39,845 nucleotides of DNA from Prolixibacteraceae bacterium (GTDB lineage: Bacteria; Bacteroidota; Bacteroidia; Bacteroidales; Prolixibacteraceae): positions 1 through 39,845 of the forward strand of contig JAHEYS010000062.1 in the NCBI GenBank assembly GCA_023251475.1, read 5' to 3'. A model generated the notes under the pieces. It made no database searches and was not told where the DNA came from. It worked only from the letters and a program-made list of their open reading frames with translations. The translations under genes and the position numbers were made by a program. Shown here one piece after another: positions 23,917 to 34,236 of the stretch (position 1 is the stretch's first letter; every line of letters begins with the position of its first letter).

Positions 23917-26907
23917 ATGATCAATTTCAAACAGGTAACCTTCAGAAGAAGCCTTGTTACACTCGTCATTTTGTTTTGCCTTTTCCGTTTTCCTGCCTCG
24001 GCACAATTAAATGACGTTCTTGTGGCAGGTTTTAAAAATCCACCCGTTCAAGCCCGTCCCGGTACCTTTTGGCATTGGATGTATGGAAATATCACCAAAG
24101 AGGGGATCACCAAAGACCTTGAAATGATGCATAAACTGGGAATGGGCGAAGTTTCCCAGTTTCACAATGCGTGGGTGAAGGATGACGGGCGAAGGCCGCC
24201 AACTCCCAAGGGACCGGTCCGTTTTATGAGCAGGGAGTACCGCGAACTTTTCCTCCATGCGGTAAAGGAGTGCGATCGGTTAGGGATGAAAATCGGCGCC
24301 CAGATCTGTGAGGGATTCAGCCAGTCGGGCGGGCCATGGATAACTCCGGAAAAGGGGATGAGGCAAATTAGGGTTGTTTCATCTGCCGTTGATACCAATC
24401 ATCCATTAAAAAATAGTGTTCCCGATCATACAATCGCCGTTATTGCCTATCCTTCTGCCCAGGCTGGAGACAGCAAAACCATAAACGTTTGGAGTTTCAA
24501 GCCTGTCAACGGAGTGGCACTTAATACTGACAGTTGTGTCGATCTCACAAAACTGATACAACATGACCGCACCATCTCCTGGCAACCTTCGAACGGAAGA
24601 TGGATCGTCTTTACGTTCAATCATGTTGTGAAAAACATAACCAATAATCCTGCATCACCGGAGGGAACAGGACTGGAATGCAACAAACTGGATCACAATG
24701 CCGTAGATGTAATACTTGACAATTATTTGGGTAAGTTGATTCAGGATGCCGGTGATCTTGCCGGAAAAACGTTCAATCACATTTTGATTGACAGCTGGGA
24801 ATGTGGATTGCAATCGTGGACAGATGATTTTATTGCAGTATTTAAAAAATATAATGGATATGATCCTGTACCGTTTTTGCCGGCATTATATGGAATAACG
24901 GTGCAAAATCCGGAGATATGCGACCGTTTTTTATTCGATTACAGGGAGACAGTGGGCTATCTGCTGGGAAAAGAATATTATGGTTACATAAAAAAATATG
25001 CCAATAAAAACGGAATGTCCTTACACGCAGAATCGCTCTACGGTGGTCAGGGGATGCCCGGAAGTCCGTTAACCCTTTACGGAACCTGCGACGTACCAAT
25101 GAACGAAATCTGGATGGGCAGGAATGTAAATATGATTGCAAATACGGGTAGTGCTGCGTCGGCGGCTCATGTTTATGGCAAGCGGATCATTAAAGACGAG
25201 TCGTTTACAGTCGGAGGTGGAAATGGGGACTTTTCGAATGTACCTTCCACGTTAAAGCCGATTGCTGATTTTAACTTTTGCAGGGGGACAAATTCCCTTG
25301 TTTTACACTGTTCGGTTCATCAACCCTATGATGACAAACCAGGGTGGACGCATGGATGGAACGGGGTTAATTTTCACAGGGGAAATACGTGGTGGGAAAA
25401 ATCAAAATCGTTTATTGATTATATTTCCCGTTGCCAGTACCTGCTTCAGCAGGGATTATTCGTGGCAGATGTATGCCAGTATGTTGGCGATGAAGACACC
25501 TTTAGCAACAAATATGATGAATTGGCAGTGAAGGATTTGCCAATGGGTTTTCGTGCAGACAATTGTGACAACAAGGTGTTACTGAAAATGGAGGTTCAAA
25601 ACGGCAGAATAATTCTTCCGGATGGAATGTCGTATGCGCTCCTTCTATTGGCCGACAAAAAAACGATGTCACCTGAGATTGTTGACAAACTGCTGTATCT
25701 TGTCAGAAACGGGGCCACAGTTTTAGGTCAAAGGCCACTCAATTCACCCGGTCTTAAAGGTTATCCCGAATGTGATCGCCTGGTAAACGATAGTGCTTCT
25801 GCACTGTGGGGAGAAAATAATCAGGGGATCGTAAACCGAAGTTATGGAAATGGGAAAATCATAAGTGGAGAAAAGCTTGAATCAGTCCTGATGGAGAAAA
25901 ATCTGACGCCCGATTTTTTCTTTAAAACTACTGACAACCAGTATATAAACTTTATCCATCGTCAATTGCCGGGTAGCGACATCTACTTCGTTTCAAATAC
26001 AGGAGATGCATGTGTTGCAGATTGCAGGTTTCGCGTTTCGGGAAAGAAACCGCAGGTATGGAATCCGCTAACGGGCGAAATTTCTGATATTGCAGTTTAT
26101 GATACATTAAAAGGGTCAACGCGGATTCCATTGTCCTTCGAGAAACAGGGATCCAAATTTATCGTCTTCAGCGGGAAGGAGACCGACCATATCAAAGATA
26201 TAAGATGGTGTGGTAATGTTGTTTTTTCAGCAGGAGAAACTATAAACGGCGCGTTCCCCCTCTCCTTTAATGACTTCACCAGTTATTCCTCCACGAGTAT
26301 CAGGGTTGTCTCTTCATCCAAAGCTGAAAATCTAAAACTGACAATGAGTTCAGGAATTGTACATGAAATTTCAATCAATAAATCAATTGCAGACTTCCAG
26401 CTATCAAAATCATGGACTGTCGATTTCGGGTCAAAAAGAGGCGCTCCCGCTCAAATCAGGCTTGACAGTTTAATTTCATGGACAAACCATCAGGACAAGA
26501 GTGTCAATTATTTTAGTGGTACCGGCACCTACAGAAAGCAGCTGCTTATTCCAAAAGGATACCTCCAAAAGAATAAGATCATCTCACTGGATCTCGGACA
26601 GGTAAAAGATCTCGCAGAAGTATTGATCAACGGAAAATCTGTTGGTACTATATGGTGCCCCCCATTCATAGCAGATATTACAAAATTTGTTATTCTGGGT
26701 AAAAATGATCTGGAAATACAGGTTACAAATACCTGGGTGAACCGACTGACAGGAGATAAAAACGTACCTGAAAACCAATGGATTTGCCGAATATATTCAC
26801 CTGATCCGAAATGGTACAATGCCGGTTCAAAACTGCCGTTATCCGGTTTGCCTGGCCCGATCGCTATAAAAGTATCAGATACGACTACTCTCAACATAAA
26901 AAATTAA
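23917..26907 (+). CDS. GH106-like alpha-L-rhamnosidase
   Basis: The 996-residue exported protein has a signal peptide ending SASAQ-like (PASAQ, about residue 29). The GH106 N-terminal signature is clear: FKNPPVQARPGTFWHWMYGNITKEGITKDLE, then GMGEVSQFH and GMKIGAQICEGFSQSGGPW. The central part includes HILIDSWECG, with acidic candidates, and LHAESLYGG. The C-terminal third contains galactose-binding-like beta-sandwich segments (VLINGKSVGTIWCPPF, NRLTGDK) and ends LSGLPGPIAIKV. GH106 enzymes cleave terminal alpha-L-rhamnose. It lies 34 bp after sulfatase 1 and 13 bp before the SGNH protein. A decayed copy of this gene pair lies at the left edge of the window. Confidence 0.88.
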   Translation: MINFKQVTFRRSLVTLVILFCLFRFPASAQLNDVLVAGFKNPPVQARPGTFWHWMYGNITKEGITKDLEMMHKLGMGEVSQFHNAWVKDDGRRPPTPKGPVRFMSREYRELFLHAVKECDRLGMKIGAQICEGFSQSGGPWITPEKGMRQIRVVSSAVDTNHPLKNSVPDHTIAVIAYPSAQAGDSKTINVWSFKPVNGVALNTDSCVDLTKLIQHDRTISWQPSNGRWIVFTFNHVVKNITNNPASPEGTGLECNKLDHNAVDVILDNYLGKLIQDAGDLAGKTFNHILIDSWECGLQSWTDDFIAVFKKYNGYDPVPFLPALYGITVQNPEICDRFLFDYRETVGYLLGKEYYGYIKKYANKNGMSLHAESLYGGQGMPGSPLTLYGTCDVPMNEIWMGRNVNMIANTGSAASAAHVYGKRIIKDESFTVGGGNGDFSNVPSTLKPIADFNFCRGTNSLVLHCSVHQPYDDKPGWTHGWNGVNFHRGNTWWEKSKSFIDYISRCQYLLQQGLFVADVCQYVGDEDTFSNKYDELAVKDLPMGFRADNCDNKVLLKMEVQNGRIILPDGMSYALLLLADKKTMSPEIVDKLLYLVRNGATVLGQRPLNSPGLKGYPECDRLVNDSASALWGENNQGIVNRSYGNGKIISGEKLESVLMEKNLTPDFFFKTTDNQYINFIHRQLPGSDIYFVSNTGDACVADCRFRVSGKKPQVWNPLTGEISDIAVYDTLKGSTRIPLSFEKQGSKFIVFSGKETDHIKDIRWCGNVVFSAGETINGAFPLSFNDFTSYSSTSIRVVSSSKAENLKLTMSSGIVHEISINKSIADFQLSKSWTVDFGSKRGAPAQIRLDSLISWTNHQDKSVNYFSGTGTYRKQLLIPKGYLQKNKIISLDLGQVKDLAEVLINGKSVGTIWCPPFIADITKFVILGKNDLEIQVTNTWVNRLTGDKNVPENQWICRIYSPDPKWYNAGSKLPLSGLPGPIAIKVSDTTTLNIKN

Positions 26908-26920
26908 AACAAGAAAACAA

Positions 26921-28063
26921 ATGAGGTATTTCAAACAGAGAAACATCAGATCCGTCTTAATAATTTCTGCTCTCTTTTTTCACATTTTCCTCCTGTTGGA
27001 CAAAGAGACCACCTATGCGCAGACTATAAACGCTAAACCATCACTTCATTGGTTCGATGCAAAGGAACTCTGCATCGAAGGGAAAGGTTGGCCGGATACC
27101 CGGAATTTTTATGACCGGTTGCCGGCCAAGGCCATGGGGGTAGTACGATCCGGATTATGGACCTTAAGTGAAGATACACCAGGAATGGTGGTGCGGTTTG
27201 TAACCGATGCCACCTCTCTCTCAGCCCGCTGGACTTTACGAAAGGAAAGAACTGCCTTACCCAATATGCCAGCCAGCGGTGCAAGCGGATTGGACCTTTA
27301 TGTACGTTTTAAAGGGGAATGGCGATGGCTGGGTGCGGCGCGCCCCGATGATTCCGGCTCCAAAGAACAAAGGCTGACCACAGGAATGTCGCCCGGACTT
27401 CGCGAGTGCATGCTTTACCTTCCGATTCGGAATGGAATTGATAAACTTGAAATTGGCGTGCCTGAGGGAGCCAGGTGTGAAATGCCGCCTGCACGGCAAA
27501 ATACCACAAAATCAGTGGTGTTTTACGGTACTTCCATCGTACATGGCATTGCTGCGTCAAGACCTGGAATGGCTTACCCGGCCATCCTTTGCCGGCGGCT
27601 CGATTGTACGATGATTAACCTTGGATTCTCCGGGAATGCTGTATGCGAACCGGAGATTGCCACATTATTGGCAGAACTTGACCCTTCAGCTTATATGCTT
27701 GATCCATTGCCTAATATGAATGCCGAAATGGTAACAGAGCGTATGCCGGCTTTTATTGCGAAAATCAGGGAGGCACATCCCAAAACACCAATCATCCTTG
27801 TTGAAAATACAGAAATGGGCGATGCCCCGGTCAATCCTTCAAGGCGGAATGGTTACTCAGCTTCAAATGCCGTTTTGCGAAAGATTTTTGAGCAACGGGT
27901 CAAGGCAGGTGACAAAAAACTTTTCTACATCCGGGGGGACAAATTACTGGGAACTGATGGAGAGGGTACCGTTGATCGGGTTCATCCCTCTGATCTTGGC
28001 TTTATGCGGATGGCCAACGAGATGGAACCGATTTTGAGACGAGCTTTACGTGCCGGAAGATAA
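26921..28063 (+). CDS. SGNH/GDSL hydrolase with N-terminal beta domain, probable carbohydrate esterase
   Basis: The 380-residue exported protein has a signal peptide ending TYAQ. An SGNH_N-type beta domain follows, with GLDLYVRF as its landmark, and then a GDSL_3-type SGNH domain. Block I is FYGTSIVHG (catalytic Ser at about 204), block III is NLGFSGNA, and the C-terminal Asp-His pair lies in VDRVHPSDLG. Family members often remove acyl groups from sugars. The usual LDCLPNM-like segment reads LDPLPNM here. It follows GH106 by 13 bp, the same pairing as in the relic at 1-545, so it probably deacylates the rhamnosidase substrate; that role is inference. Confidence 0.85.
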   Translation: MRYFKQRNIRSVLIISALFFHIFLLLDKETTYAQTINAKPSLHWFDAKELCIEGKGWPDTRNFYDRLPAKAMGVVRSGLWTLSEDTPGMVVRFVTDATSLSARWTLRKERTALPNMPASGASGLDLYVRFKGEWRWLGAARPDDSGSKEQRLTTGMSPGLRECMLYLPIRNGIDKLEIGVPEGARCEMPPARQNTTKSVVFYGTSIVHGIAASRPGMAYPAILCRRLDCTMINLGFSGNAVCEPEIATLLAELDPSAYMLDPLPNMNAEMVTERMPAFIAKIREAHPKTPIILVENTEMGDAPVNPSRRNGYSASNAVLRKIFEQRVKAGDKKLFYIRGDKLLGTDGEGTVDRVHPSDLGFMRMANEMEPILRRALRAGR

Positions 28064-28142
28064 CTTCTAAGTATTAGGAAATAAAGTAATGGCTAAAACA
28101 TAATGTCGTATTCAATTTACTTAAATTAAAACTCAAAATAAA

Positions 28143-29513
28143 ATGAACCATCTCTTACAAAAAGCATTCATCGCCCAGGGCATTTTTCTTGCCGCAAACA
28201 TATCGTTAACAGCAGGGAATATAAAAGGGAAAACACCAAATATCATCATCTTTCTTACCGACGACCAGGGTTACCAGGATGTAGGATGCTTCGGCTCACC
28301 GCTGATCAAAACACCTAACCTGGACAGGATGGCCACTGAGGGCGTGCGCTTTACCAATTTCTATTCCGCGGCGCCGGTTTGTTCCCCATCGCGGGCAGCA
28401 TTGCTCACAGGCTGTTATCCTCCAAGGGTAGGTGTTCCGCGTGTCCTTTGGCCAAACGACACTATCGGATTGAATTCAAAGGAGATAACGATTGCCGATA
28501 TGCTTAAAGCAAAAGGCTATACCACAGCCTGCATCGGGAAATGGCATCTCGGTGACAAGCCCGAATTTCTCCCCGACCAGCAGGGATTCGACAGCTACCT
28601 GGGGATCCCCTACAGCAACGATATGACCATTAATCCCAGGGTTCAAATATCCAAAGATGTGGTTTACCGGGAAGGGGTCACACCGGAAAGCATCAGAATA
28701 AAACCCCTTGGAGGTGGCAAGGTTCCGCTGATGCGCGATGGCAAAGTGATCGAATACCCCGTTGATCAGACCTTACTGACAAAAAAATACACCCAAGAAG
28801 CAATAAGCATCATCACCAAAAATAAGGATAAACCGTTCTTCCTTTATCTGGCTCACACAATGCCACATATCCCGCTTCATGCCTCGGAAACGTTTAATGG
28901 TAAAAGCCCGCGCGGATTGTACGGCGATGTCATTGAAGAACTTGACTGGAGTATGGGTGAAATTCTTAAGACGTTGAAATCTCTGAATATTGATGAAAAC
29001 ACACTGGTAATTTTCACTTCTGACAATGGCCCCTGGAATCTGAAGAATGGTCACGGAGGTAGTGCATTACCTTTACGCGGCTTTAAATTTGACACTTACG
29101 AAGGTGGGATGCGCGAACCAATGATTGCACACTGGCCGGGAAAAATACCTGCCGGAAGTGTCTGCTCCGAAATTGCTTCAACAATCGACCTGCTCCCCAC
29201 CATCGCCTGGCTGACCGGCACCGCTAAACCAAAAGCACCGATTGACGGGAAGAACATCTGGCCATTGATGACAGGGAAGCGGGGTGCAAAGTCGCCGCAT
29301 GACGGGTATTACTACTATAATGCAATGACCCTTCAGGCAGTTCGAAGCGGCGATTGGAAATTGCGGATTGTTAAGGGAAAAGTTGAACTCTTTAACCTTG
29401 CAAATGATATCTCGGAAAGTAAAAACGTCGAATCGGAAAATCCTGAAATCGTAAACCGGTTAACGAAAAAAATGGCGAAATTTGACCAGGAACTTAAATT
29501 GCACATTCATTAG
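28143..29513 (+). CDS. S1-family sulfatase, Cys-type (sulfatase 2)
   Basis: The 456-residue exported sulfatase has calcium ligands in LTDDQGYQD, formylglycine motif CSPSR (Cys 80) followed by [13 protein letters not shown], and IGKWHLGDKPEFLP. Further landmarks are the HTMPHIPLHAS histidine region and SDNGPW. It resembles sulfatase 5 (32762) along its length, sharing [30 protein letters not shown] and [11 protein letters not shown], so both are likely members of one subfamily with related sulfate-ester targets. The next sulfatase starts 19 bp after its stop. It has no lipobox and is probably periplasmic. Confidence 0.94.
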   Translation: MNHLLQKAFIAQGIFLAANISLTAGNIKGKTPNIIIFLTDDQGYQDVGCFGSPLIKTPNLDRMATEGVRFTNFYSAAPVCSPSRAALLTGCYPPRVGVPRVLWPNDTIGLNSKEITIADMLKAKGYTTACIGKWHLGDKPEFLPDQQGFDSYLGIPYSNDMTINPRVQISKDVVYREGVTPESIRIKPLGGGKVPLMRDGKVIEYPVDQTLLTKKYTQEAISIITKNKDKPFFLYLAHTMPHIPLHASETFNGKSPRGLYGDVIEELDWSMGEILKTLKSLNIDENTLVIFTSDNGPWNLKNGHGGSALPLRGFKFDTYEGGMREPMIAHWPGKIPAGSVCSEIASTIDLLPTIAWLTGTAKPKAPIDGKNIWPLMTGKRGAKSPHDGYYYYNAMTLQAVRSGDWKLRIVKGKVELFNLANDISESKNVESENPEIVNRLTKKMAKFDQELKLHIH

Positions 29514-29532
29514 CCGGGGAAAAAAGAAAATT

Positions 29533-31251
29533 ATGGAATCTAATTTTACTGCCTTATTGTTAGGTCTATGTACGATCTCGCTGTCTGCTCCCGTTTTTGG
29601 GATAAAGAAGGATCATGAACCTAAAAAACCCAATATTCTCCTCATCATGGCAGATGATATGGGATATTCGGATATTGGCTGTTATGGAAGCGAAATAAAG
29701 ACTCCCAATCTCGACGCATTGGCTCATAACGGATTGAGATATACCCAGTTTTACAATTCGGCACGTTGTTGTCCTACGCGCGCCTCATTGCTGACCGGGT
29801 TGTATCCCCACCAGGCAGGAGTCGGGCACATGATGAACGACAGGGGCGCCGACGGATATCGCGGCGACCTGAATGATAACTGTTTAACAATAGCTCAGGT
29901 TCTGAAAACCGCAGGTTATTCCACCTATATGACCGGGAAATGGCATGTGACCCCACTGCTCCCTTCACCCGAAAAACCCGATAAGCATAACTGGCCTTTG
30001 CAGCGCGGATTTGATCGTTTCTTTGGAACGATTCATGGAGCCGGCAGCTTTTACGATCCGAACTCGCTGACATCGGGCAATACCTATATTACCCCGGGAA
30101 AGGATTTTTACTATACCAGCGCAATTAGTGATACTGCCGTAAAATTTATCAGCCACCACTCCTTCGATAAACCATTTTTTATGTATGTGGCTTACACGGC
30201 TGCACACTGGCCACTTCATGCACTTCCGGAAGATATAGCAAAGTACAAAGGTGTTTACACTAAAGGGTGGGACTCAATCAGGCTTGAGAGATACAACAGG
30301 ATGATTCAATTGGGAATTGTTGATCCAAGATGGAGAATGTCAGATGCAACTCCAGGCGATTGTAAATGGGAAAATACGGAGATGAGAGCGTGGCAGGCAG
30401 CCTGTATGGAGGTTTACGCCGCCATGATCGATCGTATGGATCAGGGTATCGGACAAATCATTGAAGAACTCAAAAAAAAGGGACAGTTGGAAAATACCTT
30501 AATCTTGTACCTGCAGGACAATGGAGCTTGCGCCGAACAATGGGGCTTCTGGAATAAAAAAGAGATCGGTGTAAATCCTGACACACTCAAACCGATGGGC
30601 CCTGACCAGCTTCAAACTAAAATGCAACCGCAGCAAACGCGCGACGGAAAACCTGTGCGATCAGCAAAAGGGGTATTTCCAGGTGCCGCCGACACCTATA
30701 TTGGTTATGATATCAGCTGGGCCAATGCTTCCAATACCCCTTTCCGTATGTTCAAACATTGGGTCAATGAAGGGGGAATCGCGACTCCCTTAATCGCCCA
30801 TTGGCCGGCGGGAATCAGCGCCAAAGGGAAACTCAGCTCCCAACCAGGTCACCTCATTGACATCATGGCAACTTGCGTAGAACTCTCCGGGGCAAGCTAT
30901 CCGGCAGAATATAACGGAAAAAAAATCGTTCCACTACCTGGAATGAGCCTGGTTCCCTCATTTAAAAACAGGGAATTAAACAGAAAGGCGATCTTCTGGG
31001 AACACGAAGGGAACAGGGCGGTCAGGGTAGGAAAATGGAAACTGATATCAAAGGCAGATTTGAAAAACAGTTTCATCTTTGATAAAGTGGATGAACTGGA
31101 GTTAAAAAACTGGGAGTTGTATGATATGGAGAATGACCGGACAGAAACAGAGAACCTGGCTGGTCAATATCCTGAACGGGTAAAAACCATGGCTGGCGAA
31201 TGGTTTCAGTGGGCTAAAATGGCGCAGGTTATTCCTAAGCCAACCAATTAA
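29533..31251 (+). CDS. S1-family arylsulfatase-like enzyme (sulfatase 3)
   Basis: The ORF track begins at 29482 inside the previous gene. The ATG at 29533 gives a proper signal peptide (MESNFTALLLGLCTISLSAP) and a 572-residue protein. Metal ligands lie in MADDMGYSD and the formylglycine motif is CCPTR (first Cys 79) followed by ASLLTGLYPHQAGVGHM. TGKWHVTP is the Lys-His site, and LQDNGACAEQWG carries the second metal site. It is longer than the other sulfatases and has an insert around EMRAWQAACMEVYAAMIDRM typical of the longer arylsulfatase A-like proteins. A gap of 110 bp follows, one of the larger gaps in the catalytic block, so a transcriptional break is possible there. Confidence 0.94.
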   Translation: MESNFTALLLGLCTISLSAPVFGIKKDHEPKKPNILLIMADDMGYSDIGCYGSEIKTPNLDALAHNGLRYTQFYNSARCCPTRASLLTGLYPHQAGVGHMMNDRGADGYRGDLNDNCLTIAQVLKTAGYSTYMTGKWHVTPLLPSPEKPDKHNWPLQRGFDRFFGTIHGAGSFYDPNSLTSGNTYITPGKDFYYTSAISDTAVKFISHHSFDKPFFMYVAYTAAHWPLHALPEDIAKYKGVYTKGWDSIRLERYNRMIQLGIVDPRWRMSDATPGDCKWENTEMRAWQAACMEVYAAMIDRMDQGIGQIIEELKKKGQLENTLILYLQDNGACAEQWGFWNKKEIGVNPDTLKPMGPDQLQTKMQPQQTRDGKPVRSAKGVFPGAADTYIGYDISWANASNTPFRMFKHWVNEGGIATPLIAHWPAGISAKGKLSSQPGHLIDIMATCVELSGASYPAEYNGKKIVPLPGMSLVPSFKNRELNRKAIFWEHEGNRAVRVGKWKLISKADLKNSFIFDKVDELELKNWELYDMENDRTETENLAGQYPERVKTMAGEWFQWAKMAQVIPKPTN

Positions 31252-31308
31252 TAAGAATGATATGATGTTATAATTCCATAATTGACTGCTTTCTAAAAGA
31301 TCCAAAAT

Positions 31309-31331
31309 TAAAAAAATGCCACATTTTTTTA
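31309..31331 (+). terminator. AT-rich hairpin between sulfatases 3 and 4 (weak terminator candidate)
   Basis: AAAAAAATG and CATTTTTTT are perfect reverse complements around a 3-nt loop, with an outer T-A pair. The right arm is itself a T run. The stem is AT-rich and weak, so partial termination or simply composition is possible. Confidence 0.3.
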
Positions 31332-31361
31332 TTCTCTTTACTTACAAAAATTCAGAAAATC

Positions 31362-32726
31362 ATGTATGACAAACCATTAAAAGGATTTTTGGTTGCTGCA
31401 GGTATTTTTTCATTATTGGGTGGATTAAACAGCCCGGATGCTGAAGCGCGTTCCGGAAAACCAAATATACTTTTTTTCTTCCCCGACCAGTTCAGATACG
31501 ATTGGACGAGTATGAATCCGGTCATGCCTGACATTACCCCTAATCTTAAAAATTTGGCAAACAATGGGGTATACTTTTCATCTGCAGTGTGCCCTTCACC
31601 GCTCTGTGCCCCATCCAGGGCTTGCCTGGCCTCCGGGAAAAACTATGAAAAATGCAGGGTCCCATCAAACGGAGATACCTATCCGATTGATGAAACATCT
31701 TTTTATAAATTATTGCGCGATTCAGCCGGTTACCATGTGCTTGGCTGCGGAAAGTTCGATCTGGATAAACCGGGGATGAACTGGGGAATTGACGGCAAAC
31801 ATAAAAGGGAAGGTTTGCCGTCATTGCTGAATGTATGGGGGTTTACCGATGGTATTGACAATGCCGGGAAAGGGGATGGCCAGAGTGCCAATAAAAAAAA
31901 TATCCCTGAACCCTATTATGCCTATCTGAGCGACCAGGGCCTTATTGGAAAACCAATGAATGATGAGGCTTACACTGATAACTGGATTGCACGAAATGGT
32001 CTCAGACTGCTCCGGGGTGTTCCGGTTGGAGAACCCTGGTTTCTTCAGGTAAATTTCAATGGCCCCCACGGACCCTATGATCCCACCCCTGCTATGTTAA
32101 AAGATTGGGAAACCGTTAAATTTCCTCCTGCCACAGCTAATCAGAAAGATGTTAACGAACTGAGACAGAGATATAGTGCAGAAGTTTATAATATTGATCG
32201 CTGGATAAAGGTATATCTCGACGAACTTCAAAAGCGTGGCGATCTTGATCATACAATCATTGTTTTCTGTTCCGACCATGGTGATATGCTTGGAGACCAT
32301 GGCTTCACAGGAAAAGGCAAACCCTATCACGCCTCAGTCGGAGTGCCTTTGATCATCTCCGGACCTGGGATAGGAAAAAGGATCATTAACACAAAACCTG
32401 TACCAACACTTGATATAACCGCCACCTTTCTCGATTTTGCCGGAATAAAAATACCAGCTGAAATGGATTCAAAATCATTGAAATCCTACCTCGAAACAGG
32501 AACAGGTTATAACCGGAAATATGTAATCTCTGCCCTGGGGAATTGGAGAATGGTTTTTGATGGAAAATACAAACTGATTGATTCCAAAAAAGACCCGTTA
32601 ATCCTTTACGATTTGCAAAAAAATCCTTCGGAAACAATAAATATTGCTGACCAGAATCCGGAAATTGTCAGGCGTCTGAGCGCTTTGCTTCCACCATGGA
32701 TTGAAACAAAAAACGGGGGATTATAA
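31362..32726 (+). CDS. S1-family sulfatase with variant metal site (sulfatase 4)
   Basis: The 454-residue exported protein has the formylglycine motif CAPSR (Cys 82) followed by ACLASGKN. The usual Asp-Asp calcium pair is replaced by Pro-Asp (FFPDQFRYDW), and the usual GKWH reads GCGKFDL, lacking the His. The second metal region CSDHGDMLGDHG is intact, as is NFNGPHGPYDP. Such PDQ-type proteins form a recognised branch of S1 sulfatases, so activity is likely but selectivity should differ from its neighbours. It is the most divergent of the seven sulfatases in this window. The start at 31362 gives a normal signal peptide. Confidence 0.9.
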   Translation: MYDKPLKGFLVAAGIFSLLGGLNSPDAEARSGKPNILFFFPDQFRYDWTSMNPVMPDITPNLKNLANNGVYFSSAVCPSPLCAPSRACLASGKNYEKCRVPSNGDTYPIDETSFYKLLRDSAGYHVLGCGKFDLDKPGMNWGIDGKHKREGLPSLLNVWGFTDGIDNAGKGDGQSANKKNIPEPYYAYLSDQGLIGKPMNDEAYTDNWIARNGLRLLRGVPVGEPWFLQVNFNGPHGPYDPTPAMLKDWETVKFPPATANQKDVNELRQRYSAEVYNIDRWIKVYLDELQKRGDLDHTIIVFCSDHGDMLGDHGFTGKGKPYHASVGVPLIISGPGIGKRIINTKPVPTLDITATFLDFAGIKIPAEMDSKSLKSYLETGTGYNRKYVISALGNWRMVFDGKYKLIDSKKDPLILYDLQKNPSETINIADQNPEIVRRLSALLPPWIETKNGGL

Positions 32727-32742
32727 ATAAATCACAAATTAG

Positions 32743-32767
32743 AAAAACAAATTATATACAAATGAAA
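32743..32767 (+). repeat. A-rich ATG leader repeat, copy 3 (in use)
   Basis: Twenty-five bases are identical to 9339-9363. Here the embedded ATG (32762) starts sulfatase 5, so the element acts as a translation-initiation leader. Confidence 0.65.
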
Positions 32768-34222
32768 ACCAGTCAATTCACTTATTTGGGATTATGCGGT
32801 TTATTGACGGCATCATCTATTCAGGCCGAAGAGCCTTCAAAAGGAGACATCAAAAAAGGAGTACTTCCCAATGTGGTAATGATATTAGCCGACGATATGG
32901 GCTATGGCGATCTGAACTGTTACGGATCAACGGGCTACACCACTCCAAATCTCGATAAACTGGCATCCCGGGGAATCAGGTTCACTAATTTCTATGTCTC
33001 GCAGGCTGTCTGCAGCGCATCACGGGCAGCGCTGTTAACAGGCTGCTATTCAAACAGGGTGGGAATTGCAGGCGCATTGAATCCTTCGTCATTAGTCGGT
33101 TTAAATCCTCAGGAAGAGACCATTGCAGAGGTACTCAAAAAAAGCGGGTACAAGAGCGCCATTTTCGGAAAGTGGCATTTAGGCTTCCAGTCACAGTTTT
33201 TACCGCTTCAACAAGGGTTTGATGAGTACTTTGGATTACCCTATTCGAATGATATGTGGGGATATGGCATCAATGGAGAACATAAAAATCCAAAATACCG
33301 ACCCCTCCGGTTAATTGACGGTAACGTGGAGGGAAAAGAGATCGTCACCATGGATGATCAGGCTCAGCTCACAACCAGGTATACTGAACACGCAGTTTCA
33401 TTTATCAACAGACACAAAAAAGAGCCTTTCTTCCTCTATCTGCCCCAGTCAATGCCACATGTACCAATCGCAGCCTCGAACAAATTCAAAGGGAAAAGCG
33501 AGCAGGGCCGCTATGGTGATGTGATGATGGAGATCGACTGGTCTGTCGGGCAAATTATGGAAGCGCTTGAAAAAAACGGTCTTACCGAAAATACATTGGT
33601 GATTTTTACTTCCGATAACGGTCCCTGGCTTAATTTTGGGAATCATGCCGGTTCTGCCGGAGGACTTCGCGAGGGGAAAGGGTCAAGCTGGGAGGGTGGC
33701 CAGCGGGTTCCTTGTATCATGAAATGGCCCGGCCATATTCCCGAAGGATTGATTTGTAATAAAATAGCCTCAACAATAGATCTGTTGCCCACCCTCGCAA
33801 CTATTTCAGGGTCGCCGCTCCCTGCGCGTAAAATTGACGGGGTAAATATCCTTCCGCTGATGACAGGTGAACCGAATGCCAATCCGCGTGAGGTATTTCT
33901 CTATTATTTCCATGCCAACTGGCTGGAAGGGGTGCGAAAAAACCAATGGAAGCTTGTTTTACCCCATCAATCGCGCACCTATGAAGGATTTGCCCCGGGG
34001 AAAGATGGCGTTGGCGGAAAAACTGACAATGTCCAGGTCGGAATGGCACTCTATGATCTGCGACGTGATCCGGGAGAAAGGTATGATGTAAAAGATCAAA
34101 ATCCTGAAATTGTTGCCGAAATGATGAGGATTGCAGATGCAGCAAGGTTGGATCTTGGCGACGGAATCATGAATATCAAAGGGGCCAACGTCAGGGAGCC
34201 GGGAAGAGTGGAGGCGCAATAA
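32762..34222 (+). CDS. S1-family sulfatase, CSASR variant (sulfatase 5)
   Basis: The 486-residue exported sulfatase has metal ligands in LADDMGYGD. The formylglycine motif is CSASR (Cys 84), with Ala in place of the usual Pro, followed by [13 protein letters not shown]. The CxAxR form is an accepted variant for formylglycine formation, so this is not a sign of inactivity. [24 protein letters not shown] and SDNGPW are present. It is related to sulfatase 2. The ATG lies within the 25-nt leader repeat, and the gene follows sulfatase 4 by 35 bp and precedes GH95 by 14 bp, suggesting action together with GH95. Confidence 0.94.
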   Translation: MKTSQFTYLGLCGLLTASSIQAEEPSKGDIKKGVLPNVVMILADDMGYGDLNCYGSTGYTTPNLDKLASRGIRFTNFYVSQAVCSASRAALLTGCYSNRVGIAGALNPSSLVGLNPQEETIAEVLKKSGYKSAIFGKWHLGFQSQFLPLQQGFDEYFGLPYSNDMWGYGINGEHKNPKYRPLRLIDGNVEGKEIVTMDDQAQLTTRYTEHAVSFINRHKKEPFFLYLPQSMPHVPIAASNKFKGKSEQGRYGDVMMEIDWSVGQIMEALEKNGLTENTLVIFTSDNGPWLNFGNHAGSAGGLREGKGSSWEGGQRVPCIMKWPGHIPEGLICNKIASTIDLLPTLATISGSPLPARKIDGVNILPLMTGEPNANPREVFLYYFHANWLEGVRKNQWKLVLPHQSRTYEGFAPGKDGVGGKTDNVQVGMALYDLRRDPGERYDVKDQNPEIVAEMMRIADAARLDLGDGIMNIKGANVREPGRVEAQ

Positions 34223-34236
34223 ATAGTAATCATTCA

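Noticed and set aside
29482-29532. Upstream start for sulfatase 3 overlapping sulfatase 2
   Set aside because: The 17 extra residues precede the signal peptide; the ATG at 29533 is the sensible start.
618-32767. The three leader repeats as a CRISPR or mobile-element signature
   Set aside because: There are only three copies, far apart, with no regular spacing, cas genes, transposase or terminal repeats. Initiation leaders explain one copy directly.
32999-33030. CSASR in sulfatase 5 read as an inactivating change
   Set aside because: CxAxR is a recognised alternative to CxPxR for formylglycine formation, and the rest of the active site is intact.
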